Below are positions 15,207-22,297 of a DNA stretch of 22,297 nt, one piece after another. A model generated the notes under the pieces. It was not told the origin of the DNA, did no database searches, and saw nothing but the letters and a program-made list of their open reading frames with translations. Positions within the stretch are counted from its first letter, which is position 1, and each line of letters starts with the position of its first letter. This DNA comes from an uncultured Lachnospiraceae bacterium (GTDB taxonomy: Bacteria; Bacillota; Clostridia; Lachnospirales; Lachnospiraceae): assembly GCA_905209865.1 (NCBI GenBank), contig CAJLUP010000020.1, positions 1 to 22,297 of the forward strand, written 5' to 3'. The translations under genes were made by a program, and so were the position numbers.

Positions 15207-16028
15207 TTATAAAGGCAGATCTTTCCAGTTCTCGCCTGCGCCAAACGTCCGTTGAAATCTCTCCGGCAGTTCGTCTCCTTCAAACAACACTTTCTGATAT
15301 CGAATGATCAATCCCGCAGCTAACGGCACTGCCCCGGCAAACAATCGCTTCAACAGGCGGCAGTACTCTTTGCATGCCGGATTCGGCTCAAGACTCATCA
15401 CCATGCCGTGAAGGGAGTCATACTGCCCCGATACCTTCATTCCCGCGAAGAGAATCTTTCTCTTCACTGTTCCCGGAGCAAGCAAAAGCTTATGATAGGA
15501 GATCATCCCTTTCAGCGCCTTCTGCACTGTATCTGCCGTCAGATCTTCAAAAAACGGCGCAATAACCGCTCCATTCTCCTTCGTCGGATGGATATGCTTC
15601 ACGGCAAGATAACGAACCGGATTCATATAATCTTCCTTCAGTAAAAGGCGGTCAAACTCCATCTCGATCTCCGAATGGCTGATCCCGCTTTCATAAATCA
15701 TCTTCTCAACATACGGATGACATTCACTGTCCAACGCAAAATGGCAGATCACGCCGTAAAGATATGCTCTTGCCGCCGCAGAATCTTCCGCAGCTTTCGC
15801 AATCTCAGCTCCATGGCGGAAAAACACATCCGCCGGTTTGTCATGCAGGGCATATCCCTGACCGTTCACCGCATTGCGTTTCATCGGATAGTAATAGAAC
15901 AAAATATCCGGACCGTGAAGTCCAATGTCGAATAATTCTCTGTGATTCTCAACAGTGCTTCGCAGCGGACGCGGAAGCGCGCTGATCACTTCTTTTCCAA
16001 ACTTATAATGCGCATATGTCGTAGGCAT
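15207..16028 (-). CDS. Zinc-dependent phospholipase C-like protein
   Basis: A 273-residue protein of the zinc-dependent phospholipase C superfamily (S1/P1 nuclease-like helical fold). The metal-ligand pattern is visible: TTYAHYKFG at the N-terminus, DIGLHGPDILFYY (about 34-46), FFRHGAEI (about 69-76), GVICHFALDSECHP (about 92-105) and SHSEIEMEFDR (about 117-127). There is no signal peptide, so it would be cytoplasmic, unlike secreted clostridial alpha-toxins, and a role in virulence is not supported. Many Bacillota carry such intracellular homologues of unknown substrate. An AGAGG ribosome binding site lies about eight bases upstream, and it appears to be first in the run leading to the MFS and ABC genes. 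Confidence 0.82.
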   Translation of the reverse strand: MPTTYAHYKFGKEVISALPRPLRSTVENHRELFDIGLHGPDILFYYYPMKRNAVNGQGYALHDKPADVFFRHGAEIAKAAEDSAAARAYLYGVICHFALDSECHPYVEKMIYESGISHSEIEMEFDRLLLKEDYMNPVRYLAVKHIHPTKENGAVIAPFFEDLTADTVQKALKGMISYHKLLLAPGTVKRKILFAGMKVSGQYDSLHGMVMSLEPNPACKEYCRLLKRLFAGAVPLAAGLIIRYQKVLFEGDELPERFQRTFGAGENWKDLPL

Positions 16029-16056
16029 AAATTTTCCTCTTTTCTCGTACTTTTTC

Positions 16057-16085
16057 TTATAATTTTATTATCACATATTCAACAA
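16057..16085 (-). promoter_or_regulatory. Candidate promoter of the phospholipase-like gene
   Basis: On the minus strand TTGTTG (16085-16080), 17 bp, TTATAA (16062-16057). Both boxes are moderate matches in an A/T-rich region, so this is tentative. Confidence 0.33.
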
Positions 16086-16135
16086 GAAAAATCTAGGATT
16101 ACCCCTCGTTTGATATGTTAAATTTTTGCAAAGTC

Positions 16136-16209
16136 TTTTGTCTCATTTTTACAACCGCATAGAAAGAATTTCCCTTGTAAAATCAATAAAAAAGTGCAAA
16201 AAGTGAGAC
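16136..16209. promoter_or_regulatory. Second copy of the paired operator-like element
   Basis: The left arm 16140-16154 (GTCTCATTTTTACAA) faces the right arm 16195-16209 (TGCAAAAAGTGAGAC). Outer edges are 70 bp apart, against 71 bp in the copy at 7106-7176. The 22 bases at 16136-16157 match 7102-7123 with one difference. On the minus strand a TTGATT lies 23 bases before CGGTTGTAAAA, exactly as in the other copy, although here the -10 position reads TCTATG rather than TATAAT. The element lies between the XRE gene and the phospholipase-like gene. Confidence 0.62.
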
Positions 16210-16223
16210 ATCTTTCATCTCAC
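16203..16223. repeat. Inverted repeat GTGAGA/TCTCAC before the XRE gene
   Basis: GTGAGA (16203-16208), nine bases, TCTCAC (16218-16223), ending eight bases before the AGAAGGGA ribosome binding site. It shares the GTGAGAC core of the 16136-16209 element and adds a third copy of the half-site, consistent with an autoregulatory operator or a leader hairpin. Confidence 0.45.
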
Positions 16224-16246
16224 CATTTGCAGAAGGGATTATAATT

Positions 16247-16504
16247 ATGCCAAAACCGAAAACATCTACAGGAGAAAAAAATCTGATCAGCAAAAGGCTG
16301 ATCCACCTTCGTCAGCAGCATCATATGTCGCAGCGGCTCTTAGCTTATCAGCTTCAACTAAACGGCTACGATATGGACAAAAATGTCATCACAAGAATTG
16401 AGACAAACAAACGCTATGTCACCGATGTAGAACTAAAAGCTTTCGCTGAAATTTTTCAAGTTTCTTATGATTATCTCATCGACGGAAAAGAAGACGAGAT
16501 ATAA
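16247..16504 (+). CDS. XRE-family helix-turn-helix regulator
   Basis: An 85-residue protein that is essentially one Cro/C1-type DNA-binding domain: LISKRLIHLRQQHHMSQRLL, then helix-turn-helix AYQLQLNGYDMDKNVITRIE and the closing LKAFAEIFQVSYDYLIDG. The insertion NGYDMDKN before the recognition helix is common in small Clostridial XRE proteins. There is no ligand-binding domain. The start follows AGAAGGGA at good spacing. The upstream region holds three GTGAGA-type half-sites, suggesting autoregulation, and the same motif appears at 7106-7176. It is on the plus strand and its last 34 bases overlap the end of the VanZ-like gene. No clear plus-strand promoter was found. Confidence 0.85.
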   Translation: MPKPKTSTGEKNLISKRLIHLRQQHHMSQRLLAYQLQLNGYDMDKNVITRIETNKRYVTDVELKAFAEIFQVSYDYLIDGKEDEI

Positions 16505-16965
16505 TATCCGATGCTTCCAAGCAGCGCCCCGGCAGTATTGCAGATCAGGTCATCTGCTTCGGTAACCCCGATCGCAAACACATACTGCAGCACTTCTGCC
16601 AGAAACGAAATGCCGAGCGCTGCTGCCGCCGTTTTAAACGCCCGGTTTTTTCCCCGCAGCAGATACGGAAAAGAAATCCCAAACGGAAGGAACAACAGCA
16701 CATTCATCAGCAAGGTTCTCGGATACTCTGAATTCGGCGCATAACTTCCCCTAAACGGGAAAAAACGCACTTCTCTTCCGCCTGATTCCCGAAACAATGT
16801 CAACTTTGCAATAATAAAACATGCGGCAATCAGCATGATCCCGCATATAATCCCGGCTTTTTTCTCTCCGATCTTCCCCATCGCGATTCCCCATATAAAA
16901 ACAGCGATAACAGAAATCACAACTGCATATTTCAGATCCAGTGCATAGATTCTGTTCCATATCAT
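16471..16965 (-). CDS. VanZ-like family membrane protein
   Basis: A 164-residue protein with about four to five transmembrane helices. The VanZ-like core is visible: LLMNVLLFLPFGISFPYLLR (about 85-104) and FLAEVLQYVFAIGVTEADDL with ICNTAGALLG (121-150), including the conserved Glu, Gln, Asp-Asp and Asn-Thr. VanZ itself gives low-level teicoplanin resistance, but most homologues are uncharacterised and a resistance role cannot be claimed. I start at the ATG at 16965 instead of 16974: AAGGAG (16980-16975) directly touches the upstream ATG but is nine bases from the downstream one. The gene converges on and overlaps the XRE gene by 34 bp. Confidence 0.82.
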   Translation of the reverse strand: MIWNRIYALDLKYAVVISVIAVFIWGIAMGKIGEKKAGIICGIMLIAACFIIAKLTLFRESGGREVRFFPFRGSYAPNSEYPRTLLMNVLLFLPFGISFPYLLRGKNRAFKTAAAALGISFLAEVLQYVFAIGVTEADDLICNTAGALLGSIGYYISSSFPSMR

Positions 16966-16988
16966 GTCTAACATCTCCTTTGACGCTC

Positions 16989-17297
16989 TTAACCGTTATC
17001 AGCCCCAGACTTCTGCGTCCATTTTCTTATCTTTCGCACTACTCTCATCCCCATCACGACACATCTTCTCGGAAACAGCGGACTGCACCATCGTTTTACA
17101 TACCGTTTATATTTGTCATTCGTTTCACACTCTATAAACGTTTCCCCTCTGTAAAATCCGGTCAGAACGCCTAAAATCTGATCTTCCCGCACTCCATATT
17201 CTTTCTGCCACTGATTATCCCCGCAAAGGACATAGCTGCTGTCATCTGAAACTTCCATAACTCTGTGCAATACATAAGCGCCGTTTCTTCTCCGAAT
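16989..17297 (-). pseudogene. 5'-truncated S24/S26-type peptidase relic
   Basis: Below a TGA at 17300-17298 the frame reads RRRNGAYVLHRVMEVSDDS, then SYVLCGDNQWQKEYGVREDQ and ILGVLTGFYRG. This resembles the C-terminal half of S24/S26 (signal peptidase-like) proteins found in Clostridial peptide or secretion gene clusters, including the GDN box. The N-terminal half with the catalytic serine (an SMxP-type motif) is absent, and no ATG with a ribosome binding site precedes the block (best start is a TTG at about 17270). A short unrelated frame (MNEYNKPVRKVKNREF) occupies the place where the N-terminus should be. I read it as a remnant; a functional short protein cannot be excluded. Confidence 0.55.
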
Positions 17298-17337
17298 TCA
17301 CGGTTTTTCACTTTTCTAACAGGCTTATTGTATTCAT

Positions 17338-17604
17338 TCATGTTCTTCTAATATTCCCGCATTTCTCAACTGATCCAGAAAATGCAAAGATCACATTGCC
17401 CGGCTTTTCAACATCATCCGCCTCACTCTTCCTTTTTTCCATGTCATTTCGGATCACCCTGATCTTCTTATCATACTCATTATATATTTTCTGCAATCCA
17501 TCTAAACTTTCCGCCTCTTTCCGATTCTCCTGTCTCCAATAAAACAACAGGCCGAAAAATCCGATTGCAAGAGCAAATATAATTAAAACCTGTATCTTCT
17601 TCAT
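17338..17604 (-). CDS. Small single-pass membrane protein, possibly frameshifted
   Basis: An 88-residue protein of unknown function: basic start, one transmembrane helix (about 4-22, IQVLIIFALAIGFFGLLFYW), then a charged coiled coil (LQKIYNEYDKKIRVIRNDMEKRK). The start at 17604 follows AAGGA at good spacing; the longer reading from 17658 has none. The last 13 or so residues (SGSVEKCGNIRRT) look unlike the rest. If one T is removed from the TTTT run near residue 75, the frame instead continues FLDQLRNAGILEEHE and stops, a plausible amphipathic ending. The gene could therefore carry a one-base insertion or be truncated. Confidence 0.5.
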   Translation of the reverse strand: MKKIQVLIIFALAIGFFGLLFYWRQENRKEAESLDGLQKIYNEYDKKIRVIRNDMEKRKSEADDVEKPGNVIFAFSGSVEKCGNIRRT

Positions 17605-17752
17605 AATTTTCCTTGTAAGCCTCTGCTCTTTCCCCACTCTGCTCACCTGCCAAAACACCTGTGATTTTACAACTTACCTTTATAGACGCTTTTAACGCTT
17701 ACACTGTTCCGCCACACACGTTTACTGTTCGTCTTTATATACATCTGAAATA

Positions 17753-20700
17753 TTATCTAAAATATTTATCGACTAAATCATCTTTTTCAATTTCATATTT
17801 TCCCTTTTGTCCAATACATTCAAGCTTAGATTTTTCAACGGACTGTACAAAATCAGCAAAATCATCCTGCAGCTTTTTTTCCGGAACAGGTACTATGATT
17901 TTCTTCATGGCGTCATTCATCAGCTTATTATTTCCCACATGACTTACAAACTTATAAGCGATCAGATTTAACAGATACGCCAGATACCTCATATTTACCT
18001 TGTCGTTCTTCGCTTTCAATATTCCACATACATTTGTGCAGTTGAATTTTCCGTTTCTATAAAAAACAGTGCCTGCTTTCGCTCCGTCAGTCGTCCATGT
18101 AATATACTCCCCATCAAAATCAAACGTATCGATATATCCGAAAATACCCTCGTTTGTTGTCTGAGAAGAATACACCGGATATGAACCTTTATGACTTGCC
18201 AGATACTGCTGATTGATCACTCTGCCTCTTCCGTCAATACACAGATCCTCTACAGAGTATCCTTCATATTTTGAAAATATTCCGTCAGAAATAAACTCTT
18301 CCAAATGAAACATTTCATCAAATTTTAATCGAATACTGTCATCATATTTTTCAATTTCAGCGCTTTGTTCGTCTATCTTATCGTCCAGCGCTTTGATCTC
18401 GTTTACTATTTTCGTCTGAACCTTTGTTTCAGGAGCCTGAATGACCAAAGACCTGATTCTCTGTATCGAAGCTCTGTTGTTTCTGGAAAATCTTTCATAT
18501 TCCCCTTCAACCTGAAGCGCATACATCATATACTGCGGAAGGATCTTGTCGGTTTTGATTCTTAACACACCGCAATGGTCTGTAGGATAAAACGGCGTAT
18601 CAGCCGGAATGATATTCACCATCCAGTCACCGTCAATCCCCCATATAACCGAAGGACAGTTGTAGTCTTTCAATTTCTCTTGGTCGATTCTGCCAAACTC
18701 CTCATAAACGTTTGCACTGTAAACAGGCACTCTTCCTTCGGAAACGATCTCTTCCGACAAAACTCTGTCTCCGATCGTTATATCAAACATTTTTTCATCA
18801 GAAAGAGCATATGCCGTCAAGTTCGGATCATCTTTCAATAACCTTGTCTTCGTCGTTTTTATCGCTTTGTTAAAAGAAACGTCACTAAAACTTATCATAT
18901 CTTTCGTGTGAAGATAATAATAATACTCTTCCAGATCATCTGAGGAAACTTCTTCACCGATAAACATTTTTCGGATCAGACTTGAGATCGTATTGTCAGA
19001 CAGTCTGTTTTCTGCATCGTATAACATTCCGCCTTCATCTATGATCTGTATTCCTTCCTGCCCCTTTCGATTGCTCCACTTGTAACCTAAAAACTTCTCC
19101 TGACCTTTATTATCATCCGGAGCAGCCACGATCAATGTCCTTTGATCATAAATAAAAGAAAAATATTTCATTTTTTCCCGTTCTATCTTTTTTGCATATT
19201 GATAATACTGCTCTGTCAGCAGCTTATTTTTCTCTTCCTCTGACAATTTATCAAACGTCTTTTGTCTCTGCTTTTCTTTTGTTTTTGAAGATGCCAAAAA
19301 AGCCTCTTTATATTTTAAGAAATATTTATCTTCGATATCGCCGATATCAACCGATTCCTCCAGAAAACGATCATAAACCTCAAAACTTACATTAATCTTT
19401 TTCAGATATTGTTTTAATATTTTTTTATCTTCCCATCCGTCCAAATTACATCTGTTAAAAACAGCGTCAATACTGTCTTCGATCAAATCTGCTTTTTTCG
19501 GCGGTTCCTTATATTTTTCTAAAAATAATACAACCGTATTCGTTCCTGTCGCGCCAAACGTTTTACTTCCCAAAAGAACGATCGCTCTTATCTTGAAATT
19601 CTCCAATATACATTCTCTTGCGCCGATGAAACTTTCATTTTCCTTATTCAATACACTGCTCGGCAAAATACCCGCAGCCACTCCTTTCGGTTTCAAAAGC
19701 TGCGAAATCCTCTCAATAAATAATGTTTCTATTTCAGATCCGTTATTTGAAATAGTATCTAATATAGAAAACGAATTATTTTTCAGCTTTAAATGTGGTT
19801 TAAACGCAGACACCGAATACGGCGGGTTCGCCACCAAAATATCAAATGTATTCGGTTTTATATTTTTCTCAGGATAATTCTCCAAACCATCTCCGAATAT
19901 GATATTTCCTCCGCCCGCGCCGTGCATAAATAATGAAATTTTAGACACACGGGCTAACCTGTAGTCTTTCTCAACACCGAAAAGATTTTTCTCGGCAAAA
20001 GACGGATCAATCTCGCCCGAATTATGATTCGCCTTAACACAGGCCGAAACAGCTTCAAACCCTTCCGTCAAAAAATGCCCTGCGCCGCAGGCATAATCAA
20101 TGATCTTGGGCAGGATCATACCCCTTTCGGTTTTCAGTATTTTCTCAACAGGCAGACTGTTCCATATAAATCTTGTGATCGGAACAGGCGTAAAAAACTG
20201 ACCTTCATTCTGCTTGAATCCTTTACTAAGCAGCTGTTCAAACAAGTCTCCCAACATCTGTAGATTTTCAGAGCCTATTATTCTGAAATTTTCAAACAAC
20301 TGAACAACTTCTACTAATATTTTACCGTTTTGTAAAAATAATTCTTCATTATGAACGTCTTTAAACGCAAAATCATTATTCGTGTAAAATTTCAATATAC
20401 GCAAAGTATGCTTAAGATGAGAAATCATGTTTGTTCTCTCTTGTCCGGTATATTGCCGAACTAAATTTTCAGCATAATCATCAGGCACATAAAAAATTTC
20501 TTCTTTCATAAATTTTTCCATGCCTTCTTTATGCAGTCTCTGAAGCCTGTCCTGTAAACTTTCATAAGTATCCGTGCCGACTTTGTACTGAAAATCTACG
20601 ATCTCATTCATATCTTTTTGAATCTCATCGACTAATTTACAAATAAACAGAGCCACTAAACGATTAAATGCATTTTCCTTATCCGAAACATTATTATGAC

Positions 20701-21472
20701 GTAAAATCTCTTCAAACTTATTTACGATCTTATTATTGTCTGTAAAATCTTTCAGATCCGCTTTTCTAAGAGGTTTTACCCCAATTTGATATGCACTTGA
20801 ATCATCTCTGAAAATTACGTCTCCCGAAAATCGCTTTTCATACGTTTCATCCCACACCGAATATAATTCCGAAACTGTGTGTGCATTTTTAAATAATTTA
20901 ATAGAATCATCTTTTTGGGATAAAGCAACTATATTCGCATCGTCAGAACAATCAATGCTTTCCGTATCCCGTTTTATCTGCCCGTCTTCATATTTCGACG
21001 CATAAAGAACAAGAAACTTACAGCTTCTTTCCTGCTGCCAATATGAAAATAACTGACCGCCGTCATTTACTATATTTTTATATTCCTTTTCATATTCTCT
21101 GCCGTAAGTTTTACACTCAACAATAAACAGCGTGTTTCCTTCCTGATCAGATACACAAATGTCAGCTCGTCCGCCTTTCGCCTCATGACCTAACGTCCAC
21201 TCTTTTTCTAAAGTCAAATGCTCGGGACGATAACCCTTGTCAAGCAGCTTTGTAACACATTCCAATACGACAAAATTTTCAGGAGCAGAAAAATTGCATG
21301 TCGTCCTCTTAGAAACAGTCATCCCCCGATCTTCCGGATAAATTATTATTTTATTTTTCAGATCTACTTTAATATAACAATCAACAAACGGAAAAAATTT
21401 TTCGTAAATATGATTCTTCTTTATATAACCCATTGATAAGAGAAGGTTTTTAATATAACTTTCTGATATCAT
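17753..21472 (-). CDS. Single-chain restriction-modification-specificity enzyme (Type IIB/IIG-like)
   Basis: A 1239-residue enzyme that should both cut and N6-adenine-methylate DNA. N-terminal nuclease domain with the PD-(D/E)xK pattern: GRADICV (Asp104) and FIVECKTYG (Glu119, Lys121). A helical linker (about 240-400) leads to the gamma-class methylase: QFFTPVPITRFIW (motif X, about 425-437), DYACGAGHFL (motif I, 459-468) and VANPPYS (motif IV, NPPY 549-552). The C-terminus has two HsdS-like target recognition halves (about 890-1020 and 1070-1205), each followed by a coiled coil, as in AloI-type Type IIB enzymes of similar length. The start at 21472 follows GGAGGAG at eight bases; the reading from 21553 runs through the promoter. 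No separate hsdR, hsdM or hsdS is nearby. The region is visibly more A/T-rich than the housekeeping genes, suggesting transfer. Confidence 0.85.
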   Translation of the reverse strand: MISESYIKNLLLSMGYIKKNHIYEKFFPFVDCYIKVDLKNKIIIYPEDRGMTVSKRTTCNFSAPENFVVLECVTKLLDKGYRPEHLTLEKEWTLGHEAKGGRADICVSDQEGNTLFIVECKTYGREYEKEYKNIVNDGGQLFSYWQQERSCKFLVLYASKYEDGQIKRDTESIDCSDDANIVALSQKDDSIKLFKNAHTVSELYSVWDETYEKRFSGDVIFRDDSSAYQIGVKPLRKADLKDFTDNNKIVNKFEEILRHNNVSDKENAFNRLVALFICKLVDEIQKDMNEIVDFQYKVGTDTYESLQDRLQRLHKEGMEKFMKEEIFYVPDDYAENLVRQYTGQERTNMISHLKHTLRILKFYTNNDFAFKDVHNEELFLQNGKILVEVVQLFENFRIIGSENLQMLGDLFEQLLSKGFKQNEGQFFTPVPITRFIWNSLPVEKILKTERGMILPKIIDYACGAGHFLTEGFEAVSACVKANHNSGEIDPSFAEKNLFGVEKDYRLARVSKISLFMHGAGGGNIIFGDGLENYPEKNIKPNTFDILVANPPYSVSAFKPHLKLKNNSFSILDTISNNGSEIETLFIERISQLLKPKGVAAGILPSSVLNKENESFIGARECILENFKIRAIVLLGSKTFGATGTNTVVLFLEKYKEPPKKADLIEDSIDAVFNRCNLDGWEDKKILKQYLKKINVSFEVYDRFLEESVDIGDIEDKYFLKYKEAFLASSKTKEKQRQKTFDKLSEEEKNKLLTEQYYQYAKKIEREKMKYFSFIYDQRTLIVAAPDDNKGQEKFLGYKWSNRKGQEGIQIIDEGGMLYDAENRLSDNTISSLIRKMFIGEEVSSDDLEEYYYYLHTKDMISFSDVSFNKAIKTTKTRLLKDDPNLTAYALSDEKMFDITIGDRVLSEEIVSEGRVPVYSANVYEEFGRIDQEKLKDYNCPSVIWGIDGDWMVNIIPADTPFYPTDHCGVLRIKTDKILPQYMMYALQVEGEYERFSRNNRASIQRIRSLVIQAPETKVQTKIVNEIKALDDKIDEQSAEIEKYDDSIRLKFDEMFHLEEFISDGIFSKYEGYSVEDLCIDGRGRVINQQYLASHKGSYPVYSSQTTNEGIFGYIDTFDFDGEYITWTTDGAKAGTVFYRNGKFNCTNVCGILKAKNDKVNMRYLAYLLNLIAYKFVSHVGNNKLMNDAMKKIIVPVPEKKLQDDFADFVQSVEKSKLECIGQKGKYEIEKDDLVDKYFR

Positions 21473-21524
21473 TTTCGTTTCTCCTCCGGTATAATATTCC
21501 GATTTATTATTTTCTTCATCGACA

Positions 21525-21533
21525 ATTATATCA
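21525..21533 (-). promoter_or_regulatory. Extended -10 promoter element of the restriction-modification gene
   Basis: On the minus strand TGATATAAT, an extended -10 (TG-n-TATAAT), 53 bp upstream of the ATG; a weak -35 (ATGACT) sits 17 bp further up. The upstream 27 in-frame codons overlap this, supporting the internal start. Confidence 0.5.
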
Positions 21534-21593
21534 CGGATAAATAATACAGTCATGTATTTTCTAAGATAGCGAAAAACGGCTAATCTATATCAT

Positions 21594-21629
21594 AAAATCG
21601 CTCGATTTTATTGATAGAATCGTGCGATT
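21594..21629. promoter_or_regulatory. Two phased palindromic operators of the toxin-antitoxin pair
   Basis: AAAATCG-CT-CGATTTT (21594-21609) and AATCG-TG-CGATT (21618-21629) are each palindromic and share the core AATCGnnCGATT; their centres are 22 bp apart, about two helical turns. The second lies inside the spacer of the toxin-antitoxin promoter and the first just upstream of its -35. This is the usual layout for autorepression by a Phd-type antitoxin or toxin-antitoxin complex. Confidence 0.65.
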
Positions 21630-21639
21630 TGTATATGAT
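21611..21639 (+). promoter_or_regulatory. Promoter of the toxin-antitoxin operon
   Basis: TTGATA (21611-21616), 17 bp, TATGAT (21634-21639), about 70 bases before the antitoxin start. It is interleaved with the palindromic operators. Confidence 0.6.
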
Positions 21640-21643
21640 ATAA

Positions 21644-21669
21644 TTGAAACAAAGAATTGCATGTTTCAA
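21644..21669. repeat. Inverted repeat TTGAAAC/GTTTCAA in the toxin-antitoxin leader
   Basis: Perfect 7 bp arms (21644-21650 and 21663-21669) separated by 12 bases, immediately downstream of the -10. It may be a further operator or a leader hairpin. Confidence 0.4.
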
Positions 21670-21709
21670 ATGATGATTGTATATATTTCAAGGGAAAGGG
21701 GATGACGAT

Positions 21710-21925
21710 ATGTCAATTACTGCAACTGAATTGAAAGTTAATCTTGGCAAATATCTGTCACTTGCAGAAACAGAAGATATTTATATAACCCGTAACGGAA
21801 AAGTCGTAGCAAAACTGTCTAATCCTTATCAGGATAGAGTGGATGTTGCTAAGTCGCTGTTCGGAATTCTTCCGGCGGATATGACTTTAGAGAAAGCACG
21901 AGAAGAAAGGTTGAATACAATATGA
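21710..21925 (+). CDS. Phd/YefM-family antitoxin
   Basis: A 71-residue antitoxin. The N-terminal fold that binds DNA is clear: MSITATELKVNLGKYLSLAE followed by EDIYITRNGKVVAKLSNP, the classic Phd 'xxITxNGxxVAxL' strand. The C-terminal ADMTLEKAREERL should wrap the toxin. The start at 21710 follows GGGAAAGGGG at suitable spacing; an ATG at 21677 has no ribosome binding site. Its TGA overlaps the toxin ATG (ATGA, four bases), a typical coupling that keeps antitoxin in excess. Two palindromes in its promoter are the likely binding sites. Confidence 0.88.
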   Translation: MSITATELKVNLGKYLSLAETEDIYITRNGKVVAKLSNPYQDRVDVAKSLFGILPADMTLEKAREERLNTI

Positions 21926-22297
21926 GAGTCTTAGTTGATACCTGTGTTATCATTGATGCCTTACAGTCTCGTGTTCCGTTTTCAGAAGCTGCACAAAAGA
22001 TTTTTATACATTCTGCAAATAAGCATTTTGAAGGATATATCACAGCAAAGTCAGTTACAGATATATACTATCTGACACATCAGTTAACTCATAGCGATGC
22101 GGAAACACGCAAAATTTTGAGCAAACTTTTTACATTGTTTCATTTGTTGGATACTACTTCTTTGGACTGTCGAAAAGCAATATCTTCTGAAATAAGCGAT
22201 TATGAGGATGCTATTATGGTGGAAACCGCTATTCGTTCAGAGAGAGACTATGAAGAAAAGTCTGTAAATAAGATCTTCTATGATAAGAATGGGCGAG
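21922..22297 (+). CDS. PIN-domain (VapC-like) ribonuclease toxin, partial at window edge
   Basis: The first 125 residues of a PIN-domain protein, expected to cut RNA and to be held inactive by the preceding antitoxin. Acidic active-site residues are visible: Asp6 in VLVDTCVIIDAL, Asp47 in AKSVTDIYYLTH and Asp96 in DYEDAIMVETA. The expected closing segment of such proteins, with a T-R-N-x-x-D-F/Y pattern after 'ETAxR', is not seen; the frame instead continues RSERDYEEKSVNKIFYDKNG to the window end. The C-terminus may therefore be altered by a rearrangement, or the gene may be broken; the edge prevents a decision. Confidence 0.78.
   Translation, partial: MRVLVDTCVIIDALQSRVPFSEAAQKIFIHSANKHFEGYITAKSVTDIYYLTHQLTHSDAETRKILSKLFTLFHLLDTTSLDCRKAISSEISDYEDAIMVETAIRSERDYEEKSVNKIFYDKNGR

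Noticed and set aside
16240..16246. TATAAT immediately before the XRE start codon
   Set aside because: It would start transcription inside the gene and lies after the ribosome binding site, so it is part of the A/T-rich spacer rather than a promoter.
21473..21553. 27-codon N-terminal extension of the restriction-modification protein
   Set aside because: It overlaps the extended -10 promoter and lacks a ribosome binding site, whereas the ATG at 21472 has GGAGGAG at ideal spacing.
1..22297. CRISPR arrays, tRNA or rRNA genes, insertion sequences and prophage structural genes
   Set aside because: None seen: no regularly spaced repeats, no cloverleaf-like or rRNA-like segments, and no transposase or integrase motifs in either strand.

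Overview
The window looks like a chromosomal segment of a Gram-positive anaerobe of the Bacillota (Clostridia), most likely a Lachnospiraceae gut bacterium. The evidence is the set of best-matching families (Bce-type peptide-sensing two-component system, UbiB plus phasin-like pair, Firmicute-type undecaprenol/diacylglycerol kinase, UMF1-type MFS, zinc-dependent phospholipase C-like protein, VanZ-like protein), strong AGGAGG-type ribosome binding sites and moderate GC. Species cannot be fixed by reading alone. Almost everything is on the minus strand; the exceptions are a 33-residue hydrophobic peptide, an XRE regulator and the toxin-antitoxin pair at the right edge.

Region by region (right to left is the direction of transcription for most genes). 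1-2252: a bceR-bceS-bceA module for sensing and resisting cell-envelope peptides; bceA runs off the left edge and its promoter carries a textbook BceR box. 2282-6517: a closely packed run of housekeeping genes (GNAT acetyltransferase, SseB-family protein, lipid kinase, UbiB/AarF kinase-like protein, phasin-like partner, inorganic pyrophosphatase). 6628-8092: an unknown membrane-anchored protein behind a promoter flanked by long inverted repeats, a decayed type II toxin-antitoxin relic, and a complete-looking type I toxin unit (holin-like peptide) with promoter, ribosome-binding-site-masking hairpin, terminator and a candidate antisense promoter. 8093-9956: a Na+/phosphate cotransporter with a PhoU-like tail and Pho-box-like repeats upstream. 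9957-16028: probable operon of a phospholipase C-like protein, a UMF1-type MFS transporter, and a LolD-like ATPase with a 1042-residue FtsX-type permease that has a large external coiled coil.

16029-17604: the XRE regulator with operator-like repeats, a VanZ-like protein overlapping it tail to tail, a truncated S24/S26 peptidase relic and a small, possibly frameshifted membrane protein. 17753-22297: a more A/T-rich accessory region holding a single-chain restriction-modification-specificity enzyme (nuclease, N6-adenine methylase and two recognition domains, like Type IIB/IIG enzymes) and, divergently, a Phd-family antitoxin with a PIN-domain toxin behind a promoter with two phased palindromes.

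The most interesting unexplained signal is an approximately 70 bp element present twice (7106-7176 and 16140-16209), with matching outer arms, a shared 22 bp near-identity (one mismatch) and identical internal spacing. One copy brackets a near-consensus promoter; the other sits beside the XRE gene, which makes that regulator a natural candidate for the protein that binds both.
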